Below are positions 35,906 through 44,845 of a DNA stretch of 64,000 nt, in pieces. The position numbers were made by a program, and so were the translations under genes. The stretch is from Schaalia odontolytica (GTDB taxonomy: Bacteria; Actinomycetota; Actinomycetes; Actinomycetales; Actinomycetaceae). The notes beneath the pieces are model-generated. The model was given only the letters and a program-made list of their open reading frames with translations, was not told the origin of the DNA and made no database searches. The stretch lies in the NCBI RefSeq assembly GCF_024584435.1, contig NZ_CP102197.1:868001-932000 (forward strand), read 5' to 3'. How positions within the stretch are numbered: the first letter of the stretch is position 1; each line of letters starts with the position of its first letter.

Positions 35906-38900
35906 CTAGTCCGCCAAGCGCTGGGACACCACCGTCGTGACGCCGTCGCGCATCGTGACGCCGTAGAGGGCGTCGGCGATCTCCATCGTGCGCTTCTGGT
36001 GCGTAATCACGATCAGCTGGGAGGTCTGCTGCAGCTCCTTGAAGATGGCGAGCAGGCGCGTCAGGTTCACGTCGTCCAGGGCTGCCTCAACCTCGTCCAT
36101 CACGTAGAACGGGGAGGGGCGCGCCTTGAAGATCGCCACCAAAAAGGCAATGGCCGCCAGGGAGCGCTCCCCGCCCGACAGGAGCGAGAGACGCTTGACC
36201 TTCTTGCCGGCCGGCCGCGCCTCGATCTCGATGCCGGTGGAGAGCATGTCGTCCGGCTCGGTGAGCACCAGGTCGCCGTGACCGCCGGGGAAGAGCACAC
36301 CGAACACGTGCTCGAATTGCTCGCGCGTTGAGGCAAAGGCCGACGCGAAGGACTCCTGCACCAGGCGGTCCACGTCCGCCACGATGCGCAGCAGGTCCGC
36401 CTTCGACTTCTTCAGGTCCTGGACCTGGTCCACCAGGAACTTGTGCCGCGCGGCCAGCGCCTCGTGCTCCTCAAGCGCCAGCGGGTTTACGCGTCCCAGC
36501 TTCTCCAGCTCCCGCTGCGCCTTGGCAAGCGCCCGCTCCTGTTCCGCGCGCACGTACGCGCTCGGCTCGGCCCCCACCGCCTCCTCCACCTTGTCGGGAT
36601 CCAGGGGAAGCACCGGCACCATCACCTGCGGCCCAAACTCCTCCAGGAGCTGGTCCGGTTCCAGCGACAGCTCCTCCAGGGCGCGCCTCTGCACGTCCTC
36701 CACGCGCAATCGCGTCTGCTCCACGGCGAGCTGCCCCCGGTGGGCAGCACTGGCCGCCTCGGCCAGCTCCGCGCCCATCGCATCAATCGCCCGGCGTGCA
36801 TCCGACACCTCCTGGGAGACCTCCACGCGCCGCTCGCTCAGACGGTCGCGCTCGGACGCCGCCCGCTCAAGCGCCCGCTCCGCCGCCTCCAAGGCCACGC
36901 GCGCCGCCGCCTCCACGTCCGAGGCCGTGGCCAGCTCCGCCTTGCGCGCCGCCTCGCGCGCCGCATAGCGGGAGCGTTCCTCCCGCTCGGCTGCCGCCGC
37001 CTGGCGCAGGGACCGGGCGCGCGAGGACGCACGCCTGGACTGTTCCTCGAGCGCACGCAAGGCAAGGCGCGCCTCGTTCTCCGCCTCCCGCGCCTCGCGC
37101 GCCGCGCGCGAGGCGCCCTGCGCGCCCGCCTGCGCGTCCTCCAGGGATTCGGGGGGACCCGCCGTGTCGGCGCCCTCGAGGCGTGCTCGCGCGGCCACCT
37201 CCCGTTCGCGCGCCCACTCGACCTGCTCGTCGGCCCGGCGCGCGGAGTCTCGAGCGCGCTCAGCCTCGGCGCGCGCCGCCTGCGCCGCCGACTGCGCGCG
37301 GGCCAGTACCTCGGCCTCCTTGGCCCGCTGCGCGTCCTCCTCGCGCAGGGCCTTCAGGGCGTCGTTCGCCTCCCTGATGCGCTGATCCAGGTCGGCGTTG
37401 GCCTCATCGAGGCGCGCGGACACCTCCGCCATACGCCGCCCGGCCTGCCCAGCCTGGCGATCGGCCTCCTCGTAGTCGGCGCGCACTGACAGCACGGACG
37501 AGGCCTGGCGGCCTCCCTCTATCGACCAGGGACGCAGCACATCCCCGTCTCTCGTGACGACCGCGCGCACGCCCGGCAGGGCGAGCACGCACTCCGCCTG
37601 CTCCCTATCGCAGGAGACGACCCCGTCGAGGAGGCACGCGAGCTGGGCGGCCGCGCCCTCGCACGAGGCCACCGAGGCAAGCCACACGGCGCCCTCCGGC
37701 AGGTCGGGAAGGCGGGAAGGGTCCGCTCCGCTCGGTGCGGGTGCATCGCCTCGCCGCTGCCCCTCCTGCGCAGCGACGACGAGCCTGAGGGAACGCCCCG
37801 CGGCGCGCGCCTGCTCCAGCTCGCCCATCCCCCGGTCCAGGGAGTCGACGACGGCGGCGTCTGCGAAGGGAGCGAGGGCGGCGGCAACCGCGTCCTCGTA
37901 TCCGGCCCTCACCCGCAGGAGGGGCGCGACCTGGCCGAGCACTCCGGCGCGTCCGAGGAGCTCGGCGGTGCCGTCCTCGGGGGTGAGCAGCTGGGCGAGC
38001 GCATCCCTGCGTGCCTCCCAGCGGGCGCGCTCCGCCCGGGCCTCGCGTTCGACGCCCAGCAGCTCGTCCACGCGGGCGCGCGCTGCGTCTCGCGCCGCCA
38101 CCGCGCGGGCGTGAGCGTCGGCGGCTCCCCCACCTTCCTCGCCGGGAGCCGCAGGACCGGTCGCAGACGCGGGATTGTCCGCGGGAGCGGGAGCGGGAAG
38201 ATCCGAGGCCGCCTTCTCCGCCCGCTCGTCGGCGGCCCGGCAGGCGCCCCACGCTCGCTCAGCCTCGGCGAGCGCCGCCTCCAGGCGCGACGACGCGGTC
38301 GAGGCATCCCCCGTGAGCCGCGCAACCTTCTCGCGGTGGTCGGCGATCACCCGGTTGACTCGCGCCAGTTCACGCGACGCGCTCTCGTCCGCGTCCTCGG
38401 CCTCCGCGCGGGCGCGGGTGGCCTCGGCGAGCGCGCTGCGGGCGGCTTCGACCTGACCGGCCAGCTCGGCGTCCTCGCGCCCCGCCCGTCGGGCCCGCTC
38501 CTCCAACGCCTCGGGTTCCTCGCCGCTCGGCGCGGGCTCCGCGGTTGCTTTCATGGCCACCTTCTGGGAGGCGGCCATGAGCGTGCCGCGCAGGCGTTCC
38601 GTCAGCGTCGTGAGCTCCTGCCAGTGGGTGGACGCGCGCTCCAGGGCCGGCGAGGCCGCCCTCTCGGCATCCTCCAGGCACGCCAGCTCCGCGCGGGAAG
38701 CCGCGATTCGTTCCTCAAGGGACGCCCGCAGCGCCGTCGTCTCTTCGTCCGAGGCCTGGAGCGCCGCCAGCTTCGCACGCGCCGACGCCAGGTCATCCGC
38801 CAGCAGCCGGGCCTTCGCGTCGCGCACGCGTGCCTGAATGAGGGAGGCCCTCTTCGCCAGGCGAGCGGCGCGGGCCAGGGGGCCGAGCTGGCGGTGGATC

Positions 38901-39490
38901 TCGTTGGTCAGGTCCAGGACGCGCACGAGGTTTGCGTCCATGTCCGCCAGTTTCTTCAGCGCACGCTCCTTGCGGCGCCTGTGCTTGAGGACCCCGGCGG
39001 CCTCCTCGATGAAGCCGCGCCGCTCCTCGGGAGTCGAGGACAGGATCGCGTCGAGCTGCCCCTGGCCGACGATGACGTGCATCTGGCGGCCCATGCCCGT
39101 GTCGGAGAGCAGCTCCTGGACGTCCAGGAGGCGCACGGGCGTGCCGTTGATGGAATACTCCGACCCGCCGCCGCGGAACAGGGTGCGGCTGATCGTGACC
39201 TCCGAGTACTCAATGTCGAGCAGCCCGCCGGTGTTGTCGATCGTCAGGTCCACCTGGGCGCGCCCCAGCGCCGCGCGCCCGGATGTCCCCGCAAAGATGA
39301 CGTCCGCCATCTGGCCGCCGCGCAGCGCGCGGGCGCCCTGCTCGCCCATCACCCAGGCGAGCGCATCAACGACATTCGACTTACCCGACCCGTTGGGGCC
39401 CACGACGCACGTGATGCCCGGCTGGAGCGCGAGCGTGGTCGCGCTGGCGAAGGACTTGAACCCCCGCAGCGTCAGGTTCTTGAGGTACAC
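35906..39490 (-). CDS. smc: Chromosome segregation ATPase SMC
   Basis: This 1194 aa SMC protein would organise the chromosome with ScpAB. Walker A GPNGSGKSNV at 31-40 lies in the N-terminal head, with coiled coil at about 170-490, a hinge near 510-650 (VRAGYEDAVAAALAPF, AVWLASV), a second coiled coil at about 660-1000, and the C-terminal head with LSGGERSLAAIAF and Walker B FYVMDEVEAALDD. The arms are unusually Ala/Glu/Arg-rich. It lacks the ftsY/scpAB neighbours often seen. Length and motifs are complete. Confidence 0.95.
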   Translation of the reverse strand: MYLKNLTLRGFKSFASATTLALQPGITCVVGPNGSGKSNVVDALAWVMGEQGARALRGGQMADVIFAGTSGRAALGRAQVDLTIDNTGGLLDIEYSEVTISRTLFRGGGSEYSINGTPVRLLDVQELLSDTGMGRQMHVIVGQGQLDAILSSTPEERRGFIEEAAGVLKHRRRKERALKKLADMDANLVRVLDLTNEIHRQLGPLARAARLAKRASLIQARVRDAKARLLADDLASARAKLAALQASDEETTALRASLEERIAASRAELACLEDAERAASPALERASTHWQELTTLTERLRGTLMAASQKVAMKATAEPAPSGEEPEALEERARRAGREDAELAGQVEAARSALAEATRARAEAEDADESASRELARVNRVIADHREKVARLTGDASTASSRLEAALAEAERAWGACRAADERAEKAASDLPAPAPADNPASATGPAAPGEEGGGAADAHARAVAARDAARARVDELLGVEREARAERARWEARRDALAQLLTPEDGTAELLGRAGVLGQVAPLLRVRAGYEDAVAAALAPFADAAVVDSLDRGMGELEQARAAGRSLRLVVAAQEGQRRGDAPAPSGADPSRLPDLPEGAVWLASVASCEGAAAQLACLLDGVVSCDREQAECVLALPGVRAVVTRDGDVLRPWSIEGGRQASSVLSVRADYEEADRQAGQAGRRMAEVSARLDEANADLDQRIREANDALKALREEDAQRAKEAEVLARAQSAAQAARAEAERARDSARRADEQVEWAREREVAARARLEGADTAGPPESLEDAQAGAQGASRAAREAREAENEARLALRALEEQSRRASSRARSLRQAAAAEREERSRYAAREAARKAELATASDVEAAARVALEAAERALERAASERDRLSERRVEVSQEVSDARRAIDAMGAELAEAASAAHRGQLAVEQTRLRVEDVQRRALEELSLEPDQLLEEFGPQVMVPVLPLDPDKVEEAVGAEPSAYVRAEQERALAKAQRELEKLGRVNPLALEEHEALAARHKFLVDQVQDLKKSKADLLRIVADVDRLVQESFASAFASTREQFEHVFGVLFPGGHGDLVLTEPDDMLSTGIEIEARPAGKKVKRLSLLSGGERSLAAIAFLVAIFKARPSPFYVMDEVEAALDDVNLTRLLAIFKELQQTSQLIVITHQKRTMEIADALYGVTMRDGVTTVVSQRLAD

Positions 39491-39510
39491 CCTTGCAGGT
39501 TACCGGCGGC

Positions 39511-39981
39511 CTAGTAAATCTCCGGGAACCACAGGGAGATTTCGCGCTTTGCGTTCTCCACCGAGTCCGAACCGTGGATCAGGTTCTCCATGTGGGGGCT
39601 GTTCCAGGCGCGGCCCAGGTCTCCGCGGATCGTGCCCGCGGGCGCCGTCGTCGGGTCGGTCGATCCCATGAGGACGCGCATGCCCTCGACGACACGCTGT
39701 CCCTCCACGATGATGGCGACAACCGGGCCGGAGCTCATGAACTCCAGGAGACCGGCGAAGAAAGGCTTGTCCTTGTGGTCGGCGTAGTGCTCGGCCAGCA
39801 GGTCACGCGAGGCGACCATCAGCTTCAGCCCCTTGATCGTGTACCCCTTGGCCTCGATACGCCGCAGGATCTCACCGGTGAGGCCGCGCTCGTAACCGTC
39901 GGGCTTGACGACGATGAGGGTGTGCTCCAGGGTCGGGTCAAGCAGGTGCTGCGGCTCCAGCAGAACACTCTTGGCGGTCAC
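39511..39981 (-). CDS. ndk: Nucleoside diphosphate kinase
   Basis: This enzyme transfers the gamma-phosphate between nucleotides through a phosphohistidine. The 156 aa protein shows VVKPDGYERG near the start, the active-site His136 in NLIHGSDS, and ends EISLWFPE. The GTG at 39981 overlaps the dhaM stop (GTGA) and has AAGGAG 6 nt upstream, which adds about 18 residues before the usual start of the family. It is thus the fourth gene of dhaK-dhaL-dhaM-ndk. In other actinobacteria ndk follows folC, so the dha genes look inserted between them. Confidence 0.93.
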   Translation of the reverse strand: MTAKSVLLEPQHLLDPTLEHTLIVVKPDGYERGLTGEILRRIEAKGYTIKGLKLMVASRDLLAEHYADHKDKPFFAGLLEFMSSGPVVAIIVEGQRVVEGMRVLMGSTDPTTAPAGTIRGDLGRAWNSPHMENLIHGSDSVENAKREISLWFPEIY

Positions 39982-40742
39982 GTTGTCTCCTTCAGTTCAC
40001 ACGTGTGGTTGTCGGTCCTCTCAAGCATATCTGTCAAGGCCGCCACGGCCCGTGTGGCATCGGCCCCAGTGGCCTCGATGAGGACGCGTTGGCCTTGGGT
40101 GACGCCGAGCGCCATGAGTTCCAGCACCGATCCCCCGTCGGCCCCGTTGACGGTGACGTCGGCGTCGAAGGAGGCGGCCAGGCGCACGAAGGCCGCAGCC
40201 GGTCGTGCGTGCAATCCCACCGGATCGGCCACGACGGCCTCGCCGCGCGCCCGCGGCTCCGACAACACCGACGCGGCCGGGGTTCCCTCCCCCGCGCGCG
40301 GCGCACCGGCGGCCCCGGGCGCGCCCGGGGCGTCGATATCCTCCATGCGCGGGGCGAGCGAGGCGGCAACGGCCGCCACCTGGTCGAGGTCATCGCCGAG
40401 CTGGGCGCGCACGGCCGAGGCAACCGCCCCCTCGACGAGGGCCGTGTCGATGAAGCGGATATGCTCGGCTTCGTCGCTCATGTCGATGACGGATTCGACG
40501 GTCATCGTGGCCGATCCGAGGTCGGTCAGGACGATGACGCCGCCGCCCTCCCCCGTGGCCTCCTCCAGGGCCGCCTCGACGGCTGCCTCGACCCGGTCGT
40601 AGGAGGTGCCGATGCGGCCGTCCTCCGTTCCCCCGGCAGCCTCGAAGTGCACGTCGGGGGCCATCTGGGCGGCCAGCTCGGCGACGCCGGTGGCGAGGGC
40701 TGCGGAGTGAGAGACGATGACGAAGGCAACGCGGGCGCTCAT
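39978..40742 (-). CDS. dhaM: PTS-dependent dihydroxyacetone kinase phosphotransferase DhaM (EIIA-HPr)
   Basis: DhaM passes phosphate from the PTS to DhaL-bound ADP. In this 254 aa protein residues 1-130 are the mannose-type EIIA domain with His12 (VIVSHSAALA). After a Pro/Ala linker, residues 165-254 are an HPr domain with the phospho-acceptor His178 in VGLHARPAAAF. The EI-like third domain of E. coli DhaM is absent, as in many Gram-positive forms, so EI must come from elsewhere. Its ATG overlaps the dhaL stop (ATGA). Confidence 0.92.
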   Translation of the reverse strand: MSARVAFVIVSHSAALATGVAELAAQMAPDVHFEAAGGTEDGRIGTSYDRVEAAVEAALEEATGEGGGVIVLTDLGSATMTVESVIDMSDEAEHIRFIDTALVEGAVASAVRAQLGDDLDQVAAVAASLAPRMEDIDAPGAPGAAGAPRAGEGTPAASVLSEPRARGEAVVADPVGLHARPAAAFVRLAASFDADVTVNGADGGSVLELMALGVTQGQRVLIEATGADATRAVAALTDMLERTDNHTCELKETT

Positions 40743-41389
40743 GCGCCCTCCTGCCCTGCGGCCCCGCGGGCGGCTGCCCGCAGGATGAGGGAGGTGGAGA
40801 CGGCACCGGGGTCGAGGTGCCCGATGGAGCGCTCGCCCAGGTAGGAGGCCCGCCCCTTCGTGGCGCGCAGGGGCTCGGTGGCCCGCGCTCCGGCCTCGGC
40901 GGCAGTCGCCGCCGCCTCGAGGACAGCAGAGGCGTCGCCCCCCGCGGCTACGGCCGCCCGGGCCGCCTCGCACGCGGGGCTCCACGCGTCCACCATCGTC
41001 TTCTCTCCCGTCGTGGCCTTGCCTCGCGCCTGGATGCCCTCGAGGGCGCCCGCGATGATGGCGGCAACGCCCGCACCGTCCAGCTCCCCACCGCCGGCCG
41101 CGGCCTTGGAGGCGCGCAAGAAGGCGGTACCGTACAAGGGCCCGGCGGCGCCCCCCACCGTCGACATGAGGGTCTTTGCGACCGTCTTGAGCACGCCTGA
41201 GATGTCCGCGTCCTCCGCGCTCTCCAGGGCCGCGAGCGCTGCGGTGAAGCCGCGATCCATGTTCTCCCCGTGGTCCCCGTCCCCGATGGCACGGTCCAGG
41301 TCGATGAGGTAGTCCCTGTGGGAGGCCACGTCCGCGGCCGCCAGTGTGATCCACCGCCGCGCCCACGCGGCGTCAACGCGCGTCGTCAT
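40739..41389 (-). CDS. dhaL: Dihydroxyacetone kinase ADP-binding subunit DhaL
   Basis: DhaL carries tightly bound ADP that is rephosphorylated by DhaM and used to phosphorylate dihydroxyacetone on DhaK. The 216 aa protein shows DLDRAIGDGDHGENM (Mg-binding aspartates), STVGGAAGPLYGTAF, GEKTMVDAW and HLDPGAVS. I start at the ATG at 41389. An in-frame ATG at 41410 overlaps the dhaK stop (ATGA) and would add seven residues; coupling favours it, family alignment favours 41389. Confidence 0.92.
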   Translation of the reverse strand: MTTRVDAAWARRWITLAAADVASHRDYLIDLDRAIGDGDHGENMDRGFTAALAALESAEDADISGVLKTVAKTLMSTVGGAAGPLYGTAFLRASKAAAGGGELDGAGVAAIIAGALEGIQARGKATTGEKTMVDAWSPACEAARAAVAAGGDASAVLEAAATAAEAGARATEPLRATKGRASYLGERSIGHLDPGAVSTSLILRAAARGAAGQEGA

Positions 41390-41406
41390 TGCTGCCCGTC
41401 CCTCGC

Positions 41407-42399
41407 TCATTTCCAGGCGACCGTGTTGACGGGCGCGTCGAAGAGCTCGAGCAGCTCCTCGTCGGCGCGCATGAGGGTGACGGACACGCCGGGCATCTCG
41501 AGGCTGGTCACGTAGTTGCCGACCATCTGGCGTGCGATGTCGATGCCATCCGTGGCCAGGAGGGCCGCCAGGGCGCGGAAGCAGATGTAGAGCTCGGACG
41601 CGGGGGTTCCGCCCATTCCGTTGACCAGGGCCACGACGCGCTCGCCGCTCGTCAGGGCGAGGTCGTCGCGCACGCGCTCGTAGAGTTCGGCGATAAGGGT
41701 GTCGGCACTCTCCATGGTTCCGCGGCGGTAGCCGGGTTCGCCGTGGATGCCGATGCCCAGCTCGATCTCGTCCTCGCCCAGCTCGAAGGAGGGCTTGCCC
41801 GCGTGGGGCACGGTGCACGGCCCCAGGGCCAGGCCCATGGAGCGGGTCTGTTCGTTGACCTTGGTCGCGATGCGCACCACCTCCTCCAGGGTGTCTCCTC
41901 GTTCGGCTGCCGCTCCGGCGATCTTCTCCACGAAGATCGTTCCGGCCACGCCGCGTCGGCCCGCCGTGTAGAGGGAGTCTTCGACGGCCACGTCGTCGTT
42001 GACGACGACGGTGGCGACCGTGATGTCCTCCATGTCGGCCAGCTCGGCCGCCGTCTCGAAGTTGAGGACGTCGCCGGTGTAGTTCTTGACGATGTGTAGG
42101 ACGCCGGCCCCGTGGTCTGCTGCCTTCGTGGCCTCCAGGATCGGGTCGGGGGTGGGCGAGGTGAACACGGCTCCCGGGACCGCCGCGTCGAGCATGCCGA
42201 GGCCGACAAAGCCAGCGTGTAGGGGTTCATGACCGGATCCTCCGCCCGAGACGAGGCCGACTGTGCCCTCAGCCTTGGGGGCGCGGCGGGTGACGAAATC
42301 GGGGTCGAGGTGCACGTCGACGAGGTCGTGGTGGGCCAGGGCGAACCCTTCGAGGGTTTCGCGCACGACGGCGTGAACATCGTTGACGAGCTTCTTCAT
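41407..42399 (-). CDS. dhaK: Dihydroxyacetone kinase subunit DhaK
   Basis: DhaK binds dihydroxyacetone covalently through a histidine and phosphorylates it to DHAP. The 330 aa protein has SGGGSGHEPLHAGFVG (substrate loop), NYTGDVLNF, and the hemiaminal His219 in GIGIHGEPG. AGGAGG lies 4 nt before the ATG at 42399, which decides this start over an ATG 24 nt upstream. It is the first gene of dhaKLM-ndk. With glpABC near the window end it indicates glycerol/DHA use under anaerobic conditions; no glycerol dehydrogenase is present here. Confidence 0.94.
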   Translation of the reverse strand: MKKLVNDVHAVVRETLEGFALAHHDLVDVHLDPDFVTRRAPKAEGTVGLVSGGGSGHEPLHAGFVGLGMLDAAVPGAVFTSPTPDPILEATKAADHGAGVLHIVKNYTGDVLNFETAAELADMEDITVATVVVNDDVAVEDSLYTAGRRGVAGTIFVEKIAGAAAERGDTLEEVVRIATKVNEQTRSMGLALGPCTVPHAGKPSFELGEDEIELGIGIHGEPGYRRGTMESADTLIAELYERVRDDLALTSGERVVALVNGMGGTPASELYICFRALAALLATDGIDIARQMVGNYVTSLEMPGVSVTLMRADEELLELFDAPVNTVAWK

Positions 42400-42469
42400 G
42401 ATGCCTCCTTGCACATTGCTCATCTGTACTTGTCTGCGTGATCAATCGTGCCACCTTTGAGCACGAAAT

Positions 42470-42511
42470 CCCAACCGTGGCGGCCGCCACGATGCGGGCG
42501 CCACGGTTGGG
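42470..42511 (-). terminator. Terminator after folC
   Basis: Exact 13-bp arms (42470-42482 and 42499-42511) enclose a 16-nt loop, 8 nt beyond the folC stop on the minus strand. The sequence after the hairpin reads GATTTCG. It separates folC from dhaK. Confidence 0.65.
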
Positions 42512-42518
42512 GGACCCC

Positions 42519-44189
42519 CTAGCGCGGGGATTGTCCGGCCAGAGCCAGCATCTGCCCTGCCAGCACGACCGAGCCAAACACGAGCACGCCGCTGCGATCC
42601 GCGGGCTGCGCCCCGGCCTCGGCGATCTGCGCTGCACGATCGACCGCGTCGGCGAGCGAGTCGCGCACATCTACCCGGTCGGGACCGAAGACCTCGGAGG
42701 CGATCTCGGCCAGGCGCACGACATCGGCCGCACGCTCGCCGCTCATCTGCGTGACGACCAGATGATCGAGGAAGGGCTCGACCTCGGACAGGACCCCCTC
42801 GACGTCCTTGTCCCCCATCGCCGAGTAGACGCCGACGATCCGGCCGAGGGCGAAGGAGGATTCGATGGCCTCGCGCAGCGTCGCAGCACCCGCGGGGTTG
42901 TGGGCGGCGTCCACGATGATCGTGGGCGAGTGGCGCACGACCTGCATGCGTCCGGGGCTGGAGGCGTTCATGAGGCCCTGCTCGACGATGCGGCCATCCA
43001 AGCCCCGTCCCCCCATAAAGGACTCGACGGCGACCAGGGCGGCCGCTGCGTTGTGCGCCTGGTACTGGCCGAAGAGGGGCACGAAGACATCCTCGTAGAG
43101 GGCGGAGGGGGTGCGAATGGTGACCATCTGGCCGCCGACGCCCATCTGGCGCTCCACGACCTCGAAGTCCCTGCCCTCCACGCGCGCGATGGCGTCCACG
43201 GACCGGGCCCGCTCGAGGAGAATGTCGAGGACTTCCTCCTCCTGAGCCATGATGACGACGACCTGGCCGGGTTTGATGATGCCGGCCTTCTCCCGCGCGA
43301 TGTCGCGAATCGTGGATCCGAGCCACCTGGTGTGGTCCAGGGCGATGGGGGTGATGACGGCGACGCCGGCGTCGATGACGTTGGTGGAGTCCCATCGCCC
43401 GCCCATTCCGACCTCGACGACGGCAGCATCGACCGGGTAGTCGGCGAAGGCCGCGTAGGCCATGATCGTGAAGACCTCGAAGAAGGACAGTCGGGGGCCG
43501 CCCTGTCGCTGGCTGCGCTCGTCCACCATGTCGACGTAGGGCGCGATGTCCTCCCAGGCACGCACGAAGCCCTCGCGCGTGATCGGGCGACCCTCCAGGC
43601 AGATGCGCTCGCGCACGTCCAGGAGGTGCGGGCTCGTGAACCGGCCGGTCTTCATGCCGAAAGCGGTCAGCAGCGAGTCGATCATGCGCGAGGTGGAGGT
43701 CTTGCCATTCGTGCCCGTGATGTGGATCGACGGGTAGGAGTTTTGCGGGTCGCCCAGGATATCCAGGGCGAGCCTCACGCGCTTCAGCGTGGGATCGATG
43801 TCGTGTTCGGGTGCGCGTTCCACGATCGAGCGGTAGATCTCCTCCACGCGCGCGTCCAGGGCGACGTCGTCCTGAGCCTTCGCGAGCGCAGCATCGTGGG
43901 AGGCACGCTCATCGCGTGCCTCGGCGGCGTCGTCGGCGAAGTCCTCGTCCACCTCACCCTCGATCTCTGCGAGGACGGAGGGGTCGGGACCCAGCAGCAG
44001 CGAGTGCTCGACGAGGGCGCGCAGCGCGGCCTCGCGTTCGCTTTCCTCAGCCTGAGGGTCGATGCCCTCCCCCGCCTCCGTTTCGTCGGCCTCGTCGGCC
44101 GCCTCCAGGTAGGGGATGAGGTCGGCCGGGATGCCGCCGCGCTGGTCCTCGTTGGTGGTGTCTTCCCCGAAGAACGATTCGCCTGCCAT
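42519..44189 (-). CDS. folC: Folylpolyglutamate synthase/dihydrofolate synthase
   Basis: This Mur-ligase-fold enzyme adds glutamate to dihydropteroate and folates using ATP. Motifs are ITGTNGKTSTSRM (P-loop, about 157-169), TSPHL (folate side), YAAFADYPVDAAVVEVGMGG, and the C-terminal domain with VDAAHNPAGA. The 556 aa protein is about 100 residues longer than usual because of an N-terminal acidic extension (Glu/Asp/Ala-rich, residues 1-115) of unknown role. GGAGG precedes the ATG, supporting the long start. TACACT at 44224-44219 may be its -10. Confidence 0.9.
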   Translation of the reverse strand: MAGESFFGEDTTNEDQRGGIPADLIPYLEAADEADETEAGEGIDPQAEESEREAALRALVEHSLLLGPDPSVLAEIEGEVDEDFADDAAEARDERASHDAALAKAQDDVALDARVEEIYRSIVERAPEHDIDPTLKRVRLALDILGDPQNSYPSIHITGTNGKTSTSRMIDSLLTAFGMKTGRFTSPHLLDVRERICLEGRPITREGFVRAWEDIAPYVDMVDERSQRQGGPRLSFFEVFTIMAYAAFADYPVDAAVVEVGMGGRWDSTNVIDAGVAVITPIALDHTRWLGSTIRDIAREKAGIIKPGQVVVIMAQEEEVLDILLERARSVDAIARVEGRDFEVVERQMGVGGQMVTIRTPSALYEDVFVPLFGQYQAHNAAAALVAVESFMGGRGLDGRIVEQGLMNASSPGRMQVVRHSPTIIVDAAHNPAGAATLREAIESSFALGRIVGVYSAMGDKDVEGVLSEVEPFLDHLVVTQMSGERAADVVRLAEIASEVFGPDRVDVRDSLADAVDRAAQIAEAGAQPADRSGVLVFGSVVLAGQMLALAGQSPR

Positions 44190-44328
44190 GTTTCCTCCGT
44201 TCTCTCAGTGTCCCCAGTAGTGTATCTGCAGTGACGAGGAGCGCGGCCTGTACTGCCCGTCACGGCATTCACGTAGCCACTAGACTGTGTCGCGAGGGGT
44301 AGGCTTCCCTCGCAAGAAGGAGACACTC

Positions 44329-44805
44329 ATGGGCAAGTGGTTTGGTCAGGCCGCCGAGATTGAGGCGCTGCGCGCCGAGAATCATCAGTTGAGGGGCCAG
44401 GTGGAGAGCCTGGAGGCACGCCTGCGCGCAGCGTACGGCGAGGCCGGGATCACCGCGCTCTCGCAGGAAGCGCCCGCTCCTTCCGGGGGCGGCGAGGCTG
44501 GCCCCACCGTCCCTCCCGTTGGGGTGGGTGTAGCGGAGCTGACCGAGGCCGAGCGTGCGCTGGTGGCCTCGGGCCGCAAGATCGCAGCCATCAAGGCCTA
44601 CAAGGATCGCACCGGGGCTGACCTGTTGCACGCCAAGGAGCTCATTGACGAGGCCGCGGCGATCAAGCGAGTGAGCCCGAACCTGACCGAGGAGGAACTC
44701 GCGCTGGTGGCCTCGGGCCGCACGGTCGAAGCCGTCAAGGCCTACAAGGATCGCACCGGCGTGAGCCTCAAGCAGGCAAAGGCGGCCATTGACGCGGCGC
44801 GTTGA
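44329..44805 (+). CDS. Protein with two L7/L12 C-terminal-like repeats
   Basis: This 158 aa protein has an N-terminal coiled coil (AEIEALRAENHQLRGQVESLE), a Gly/Pro linker, and two repeats of about 40 residues (about 78-115 and 120-158). The repeats share LVASGRKIAAIKAYKDRTG and LVASGRTVEAVKAYKDRTG, followed by an AK..I.EA end. The pattern matches the C-terminal domain of ribosomal protein L7/L12 (VIKAVR..TGLGLKEAK), the site that recruits translation factors. AAGAAGGAG precedes the ATG. TAGACT (44281-44286) may be the -10. The function is unknown; binding to a translation factor is speculation. Confidence 0.7.
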   Translation: MGKWFGQAAEIEALRAENHQLRGQVESLEARLRAAYGEAGITALSQEAPAPSGGGEAGPTVPPVGVGVAELTEAERALVASGRKIAAIKAYKDRTGADLLHAKELIDEAAAIKRVSPNLTEEELALVASGRTVEAVKAYKDRTGVSLKQAKAAIDAAR

Positions 44806-44845
44806 CCATACTCCCCCAACCGCCCTCGATGAAAAGTGAGGTCCA

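Noticed and set aside
35846..37489. Pro/Arg-rich plus-strand frames opposite the smc coiled coil
   Set aside because: The coiled-coil's Glu/Ala/Arg codons give long open antisense frames; no Shine-Dalgarno or family features.
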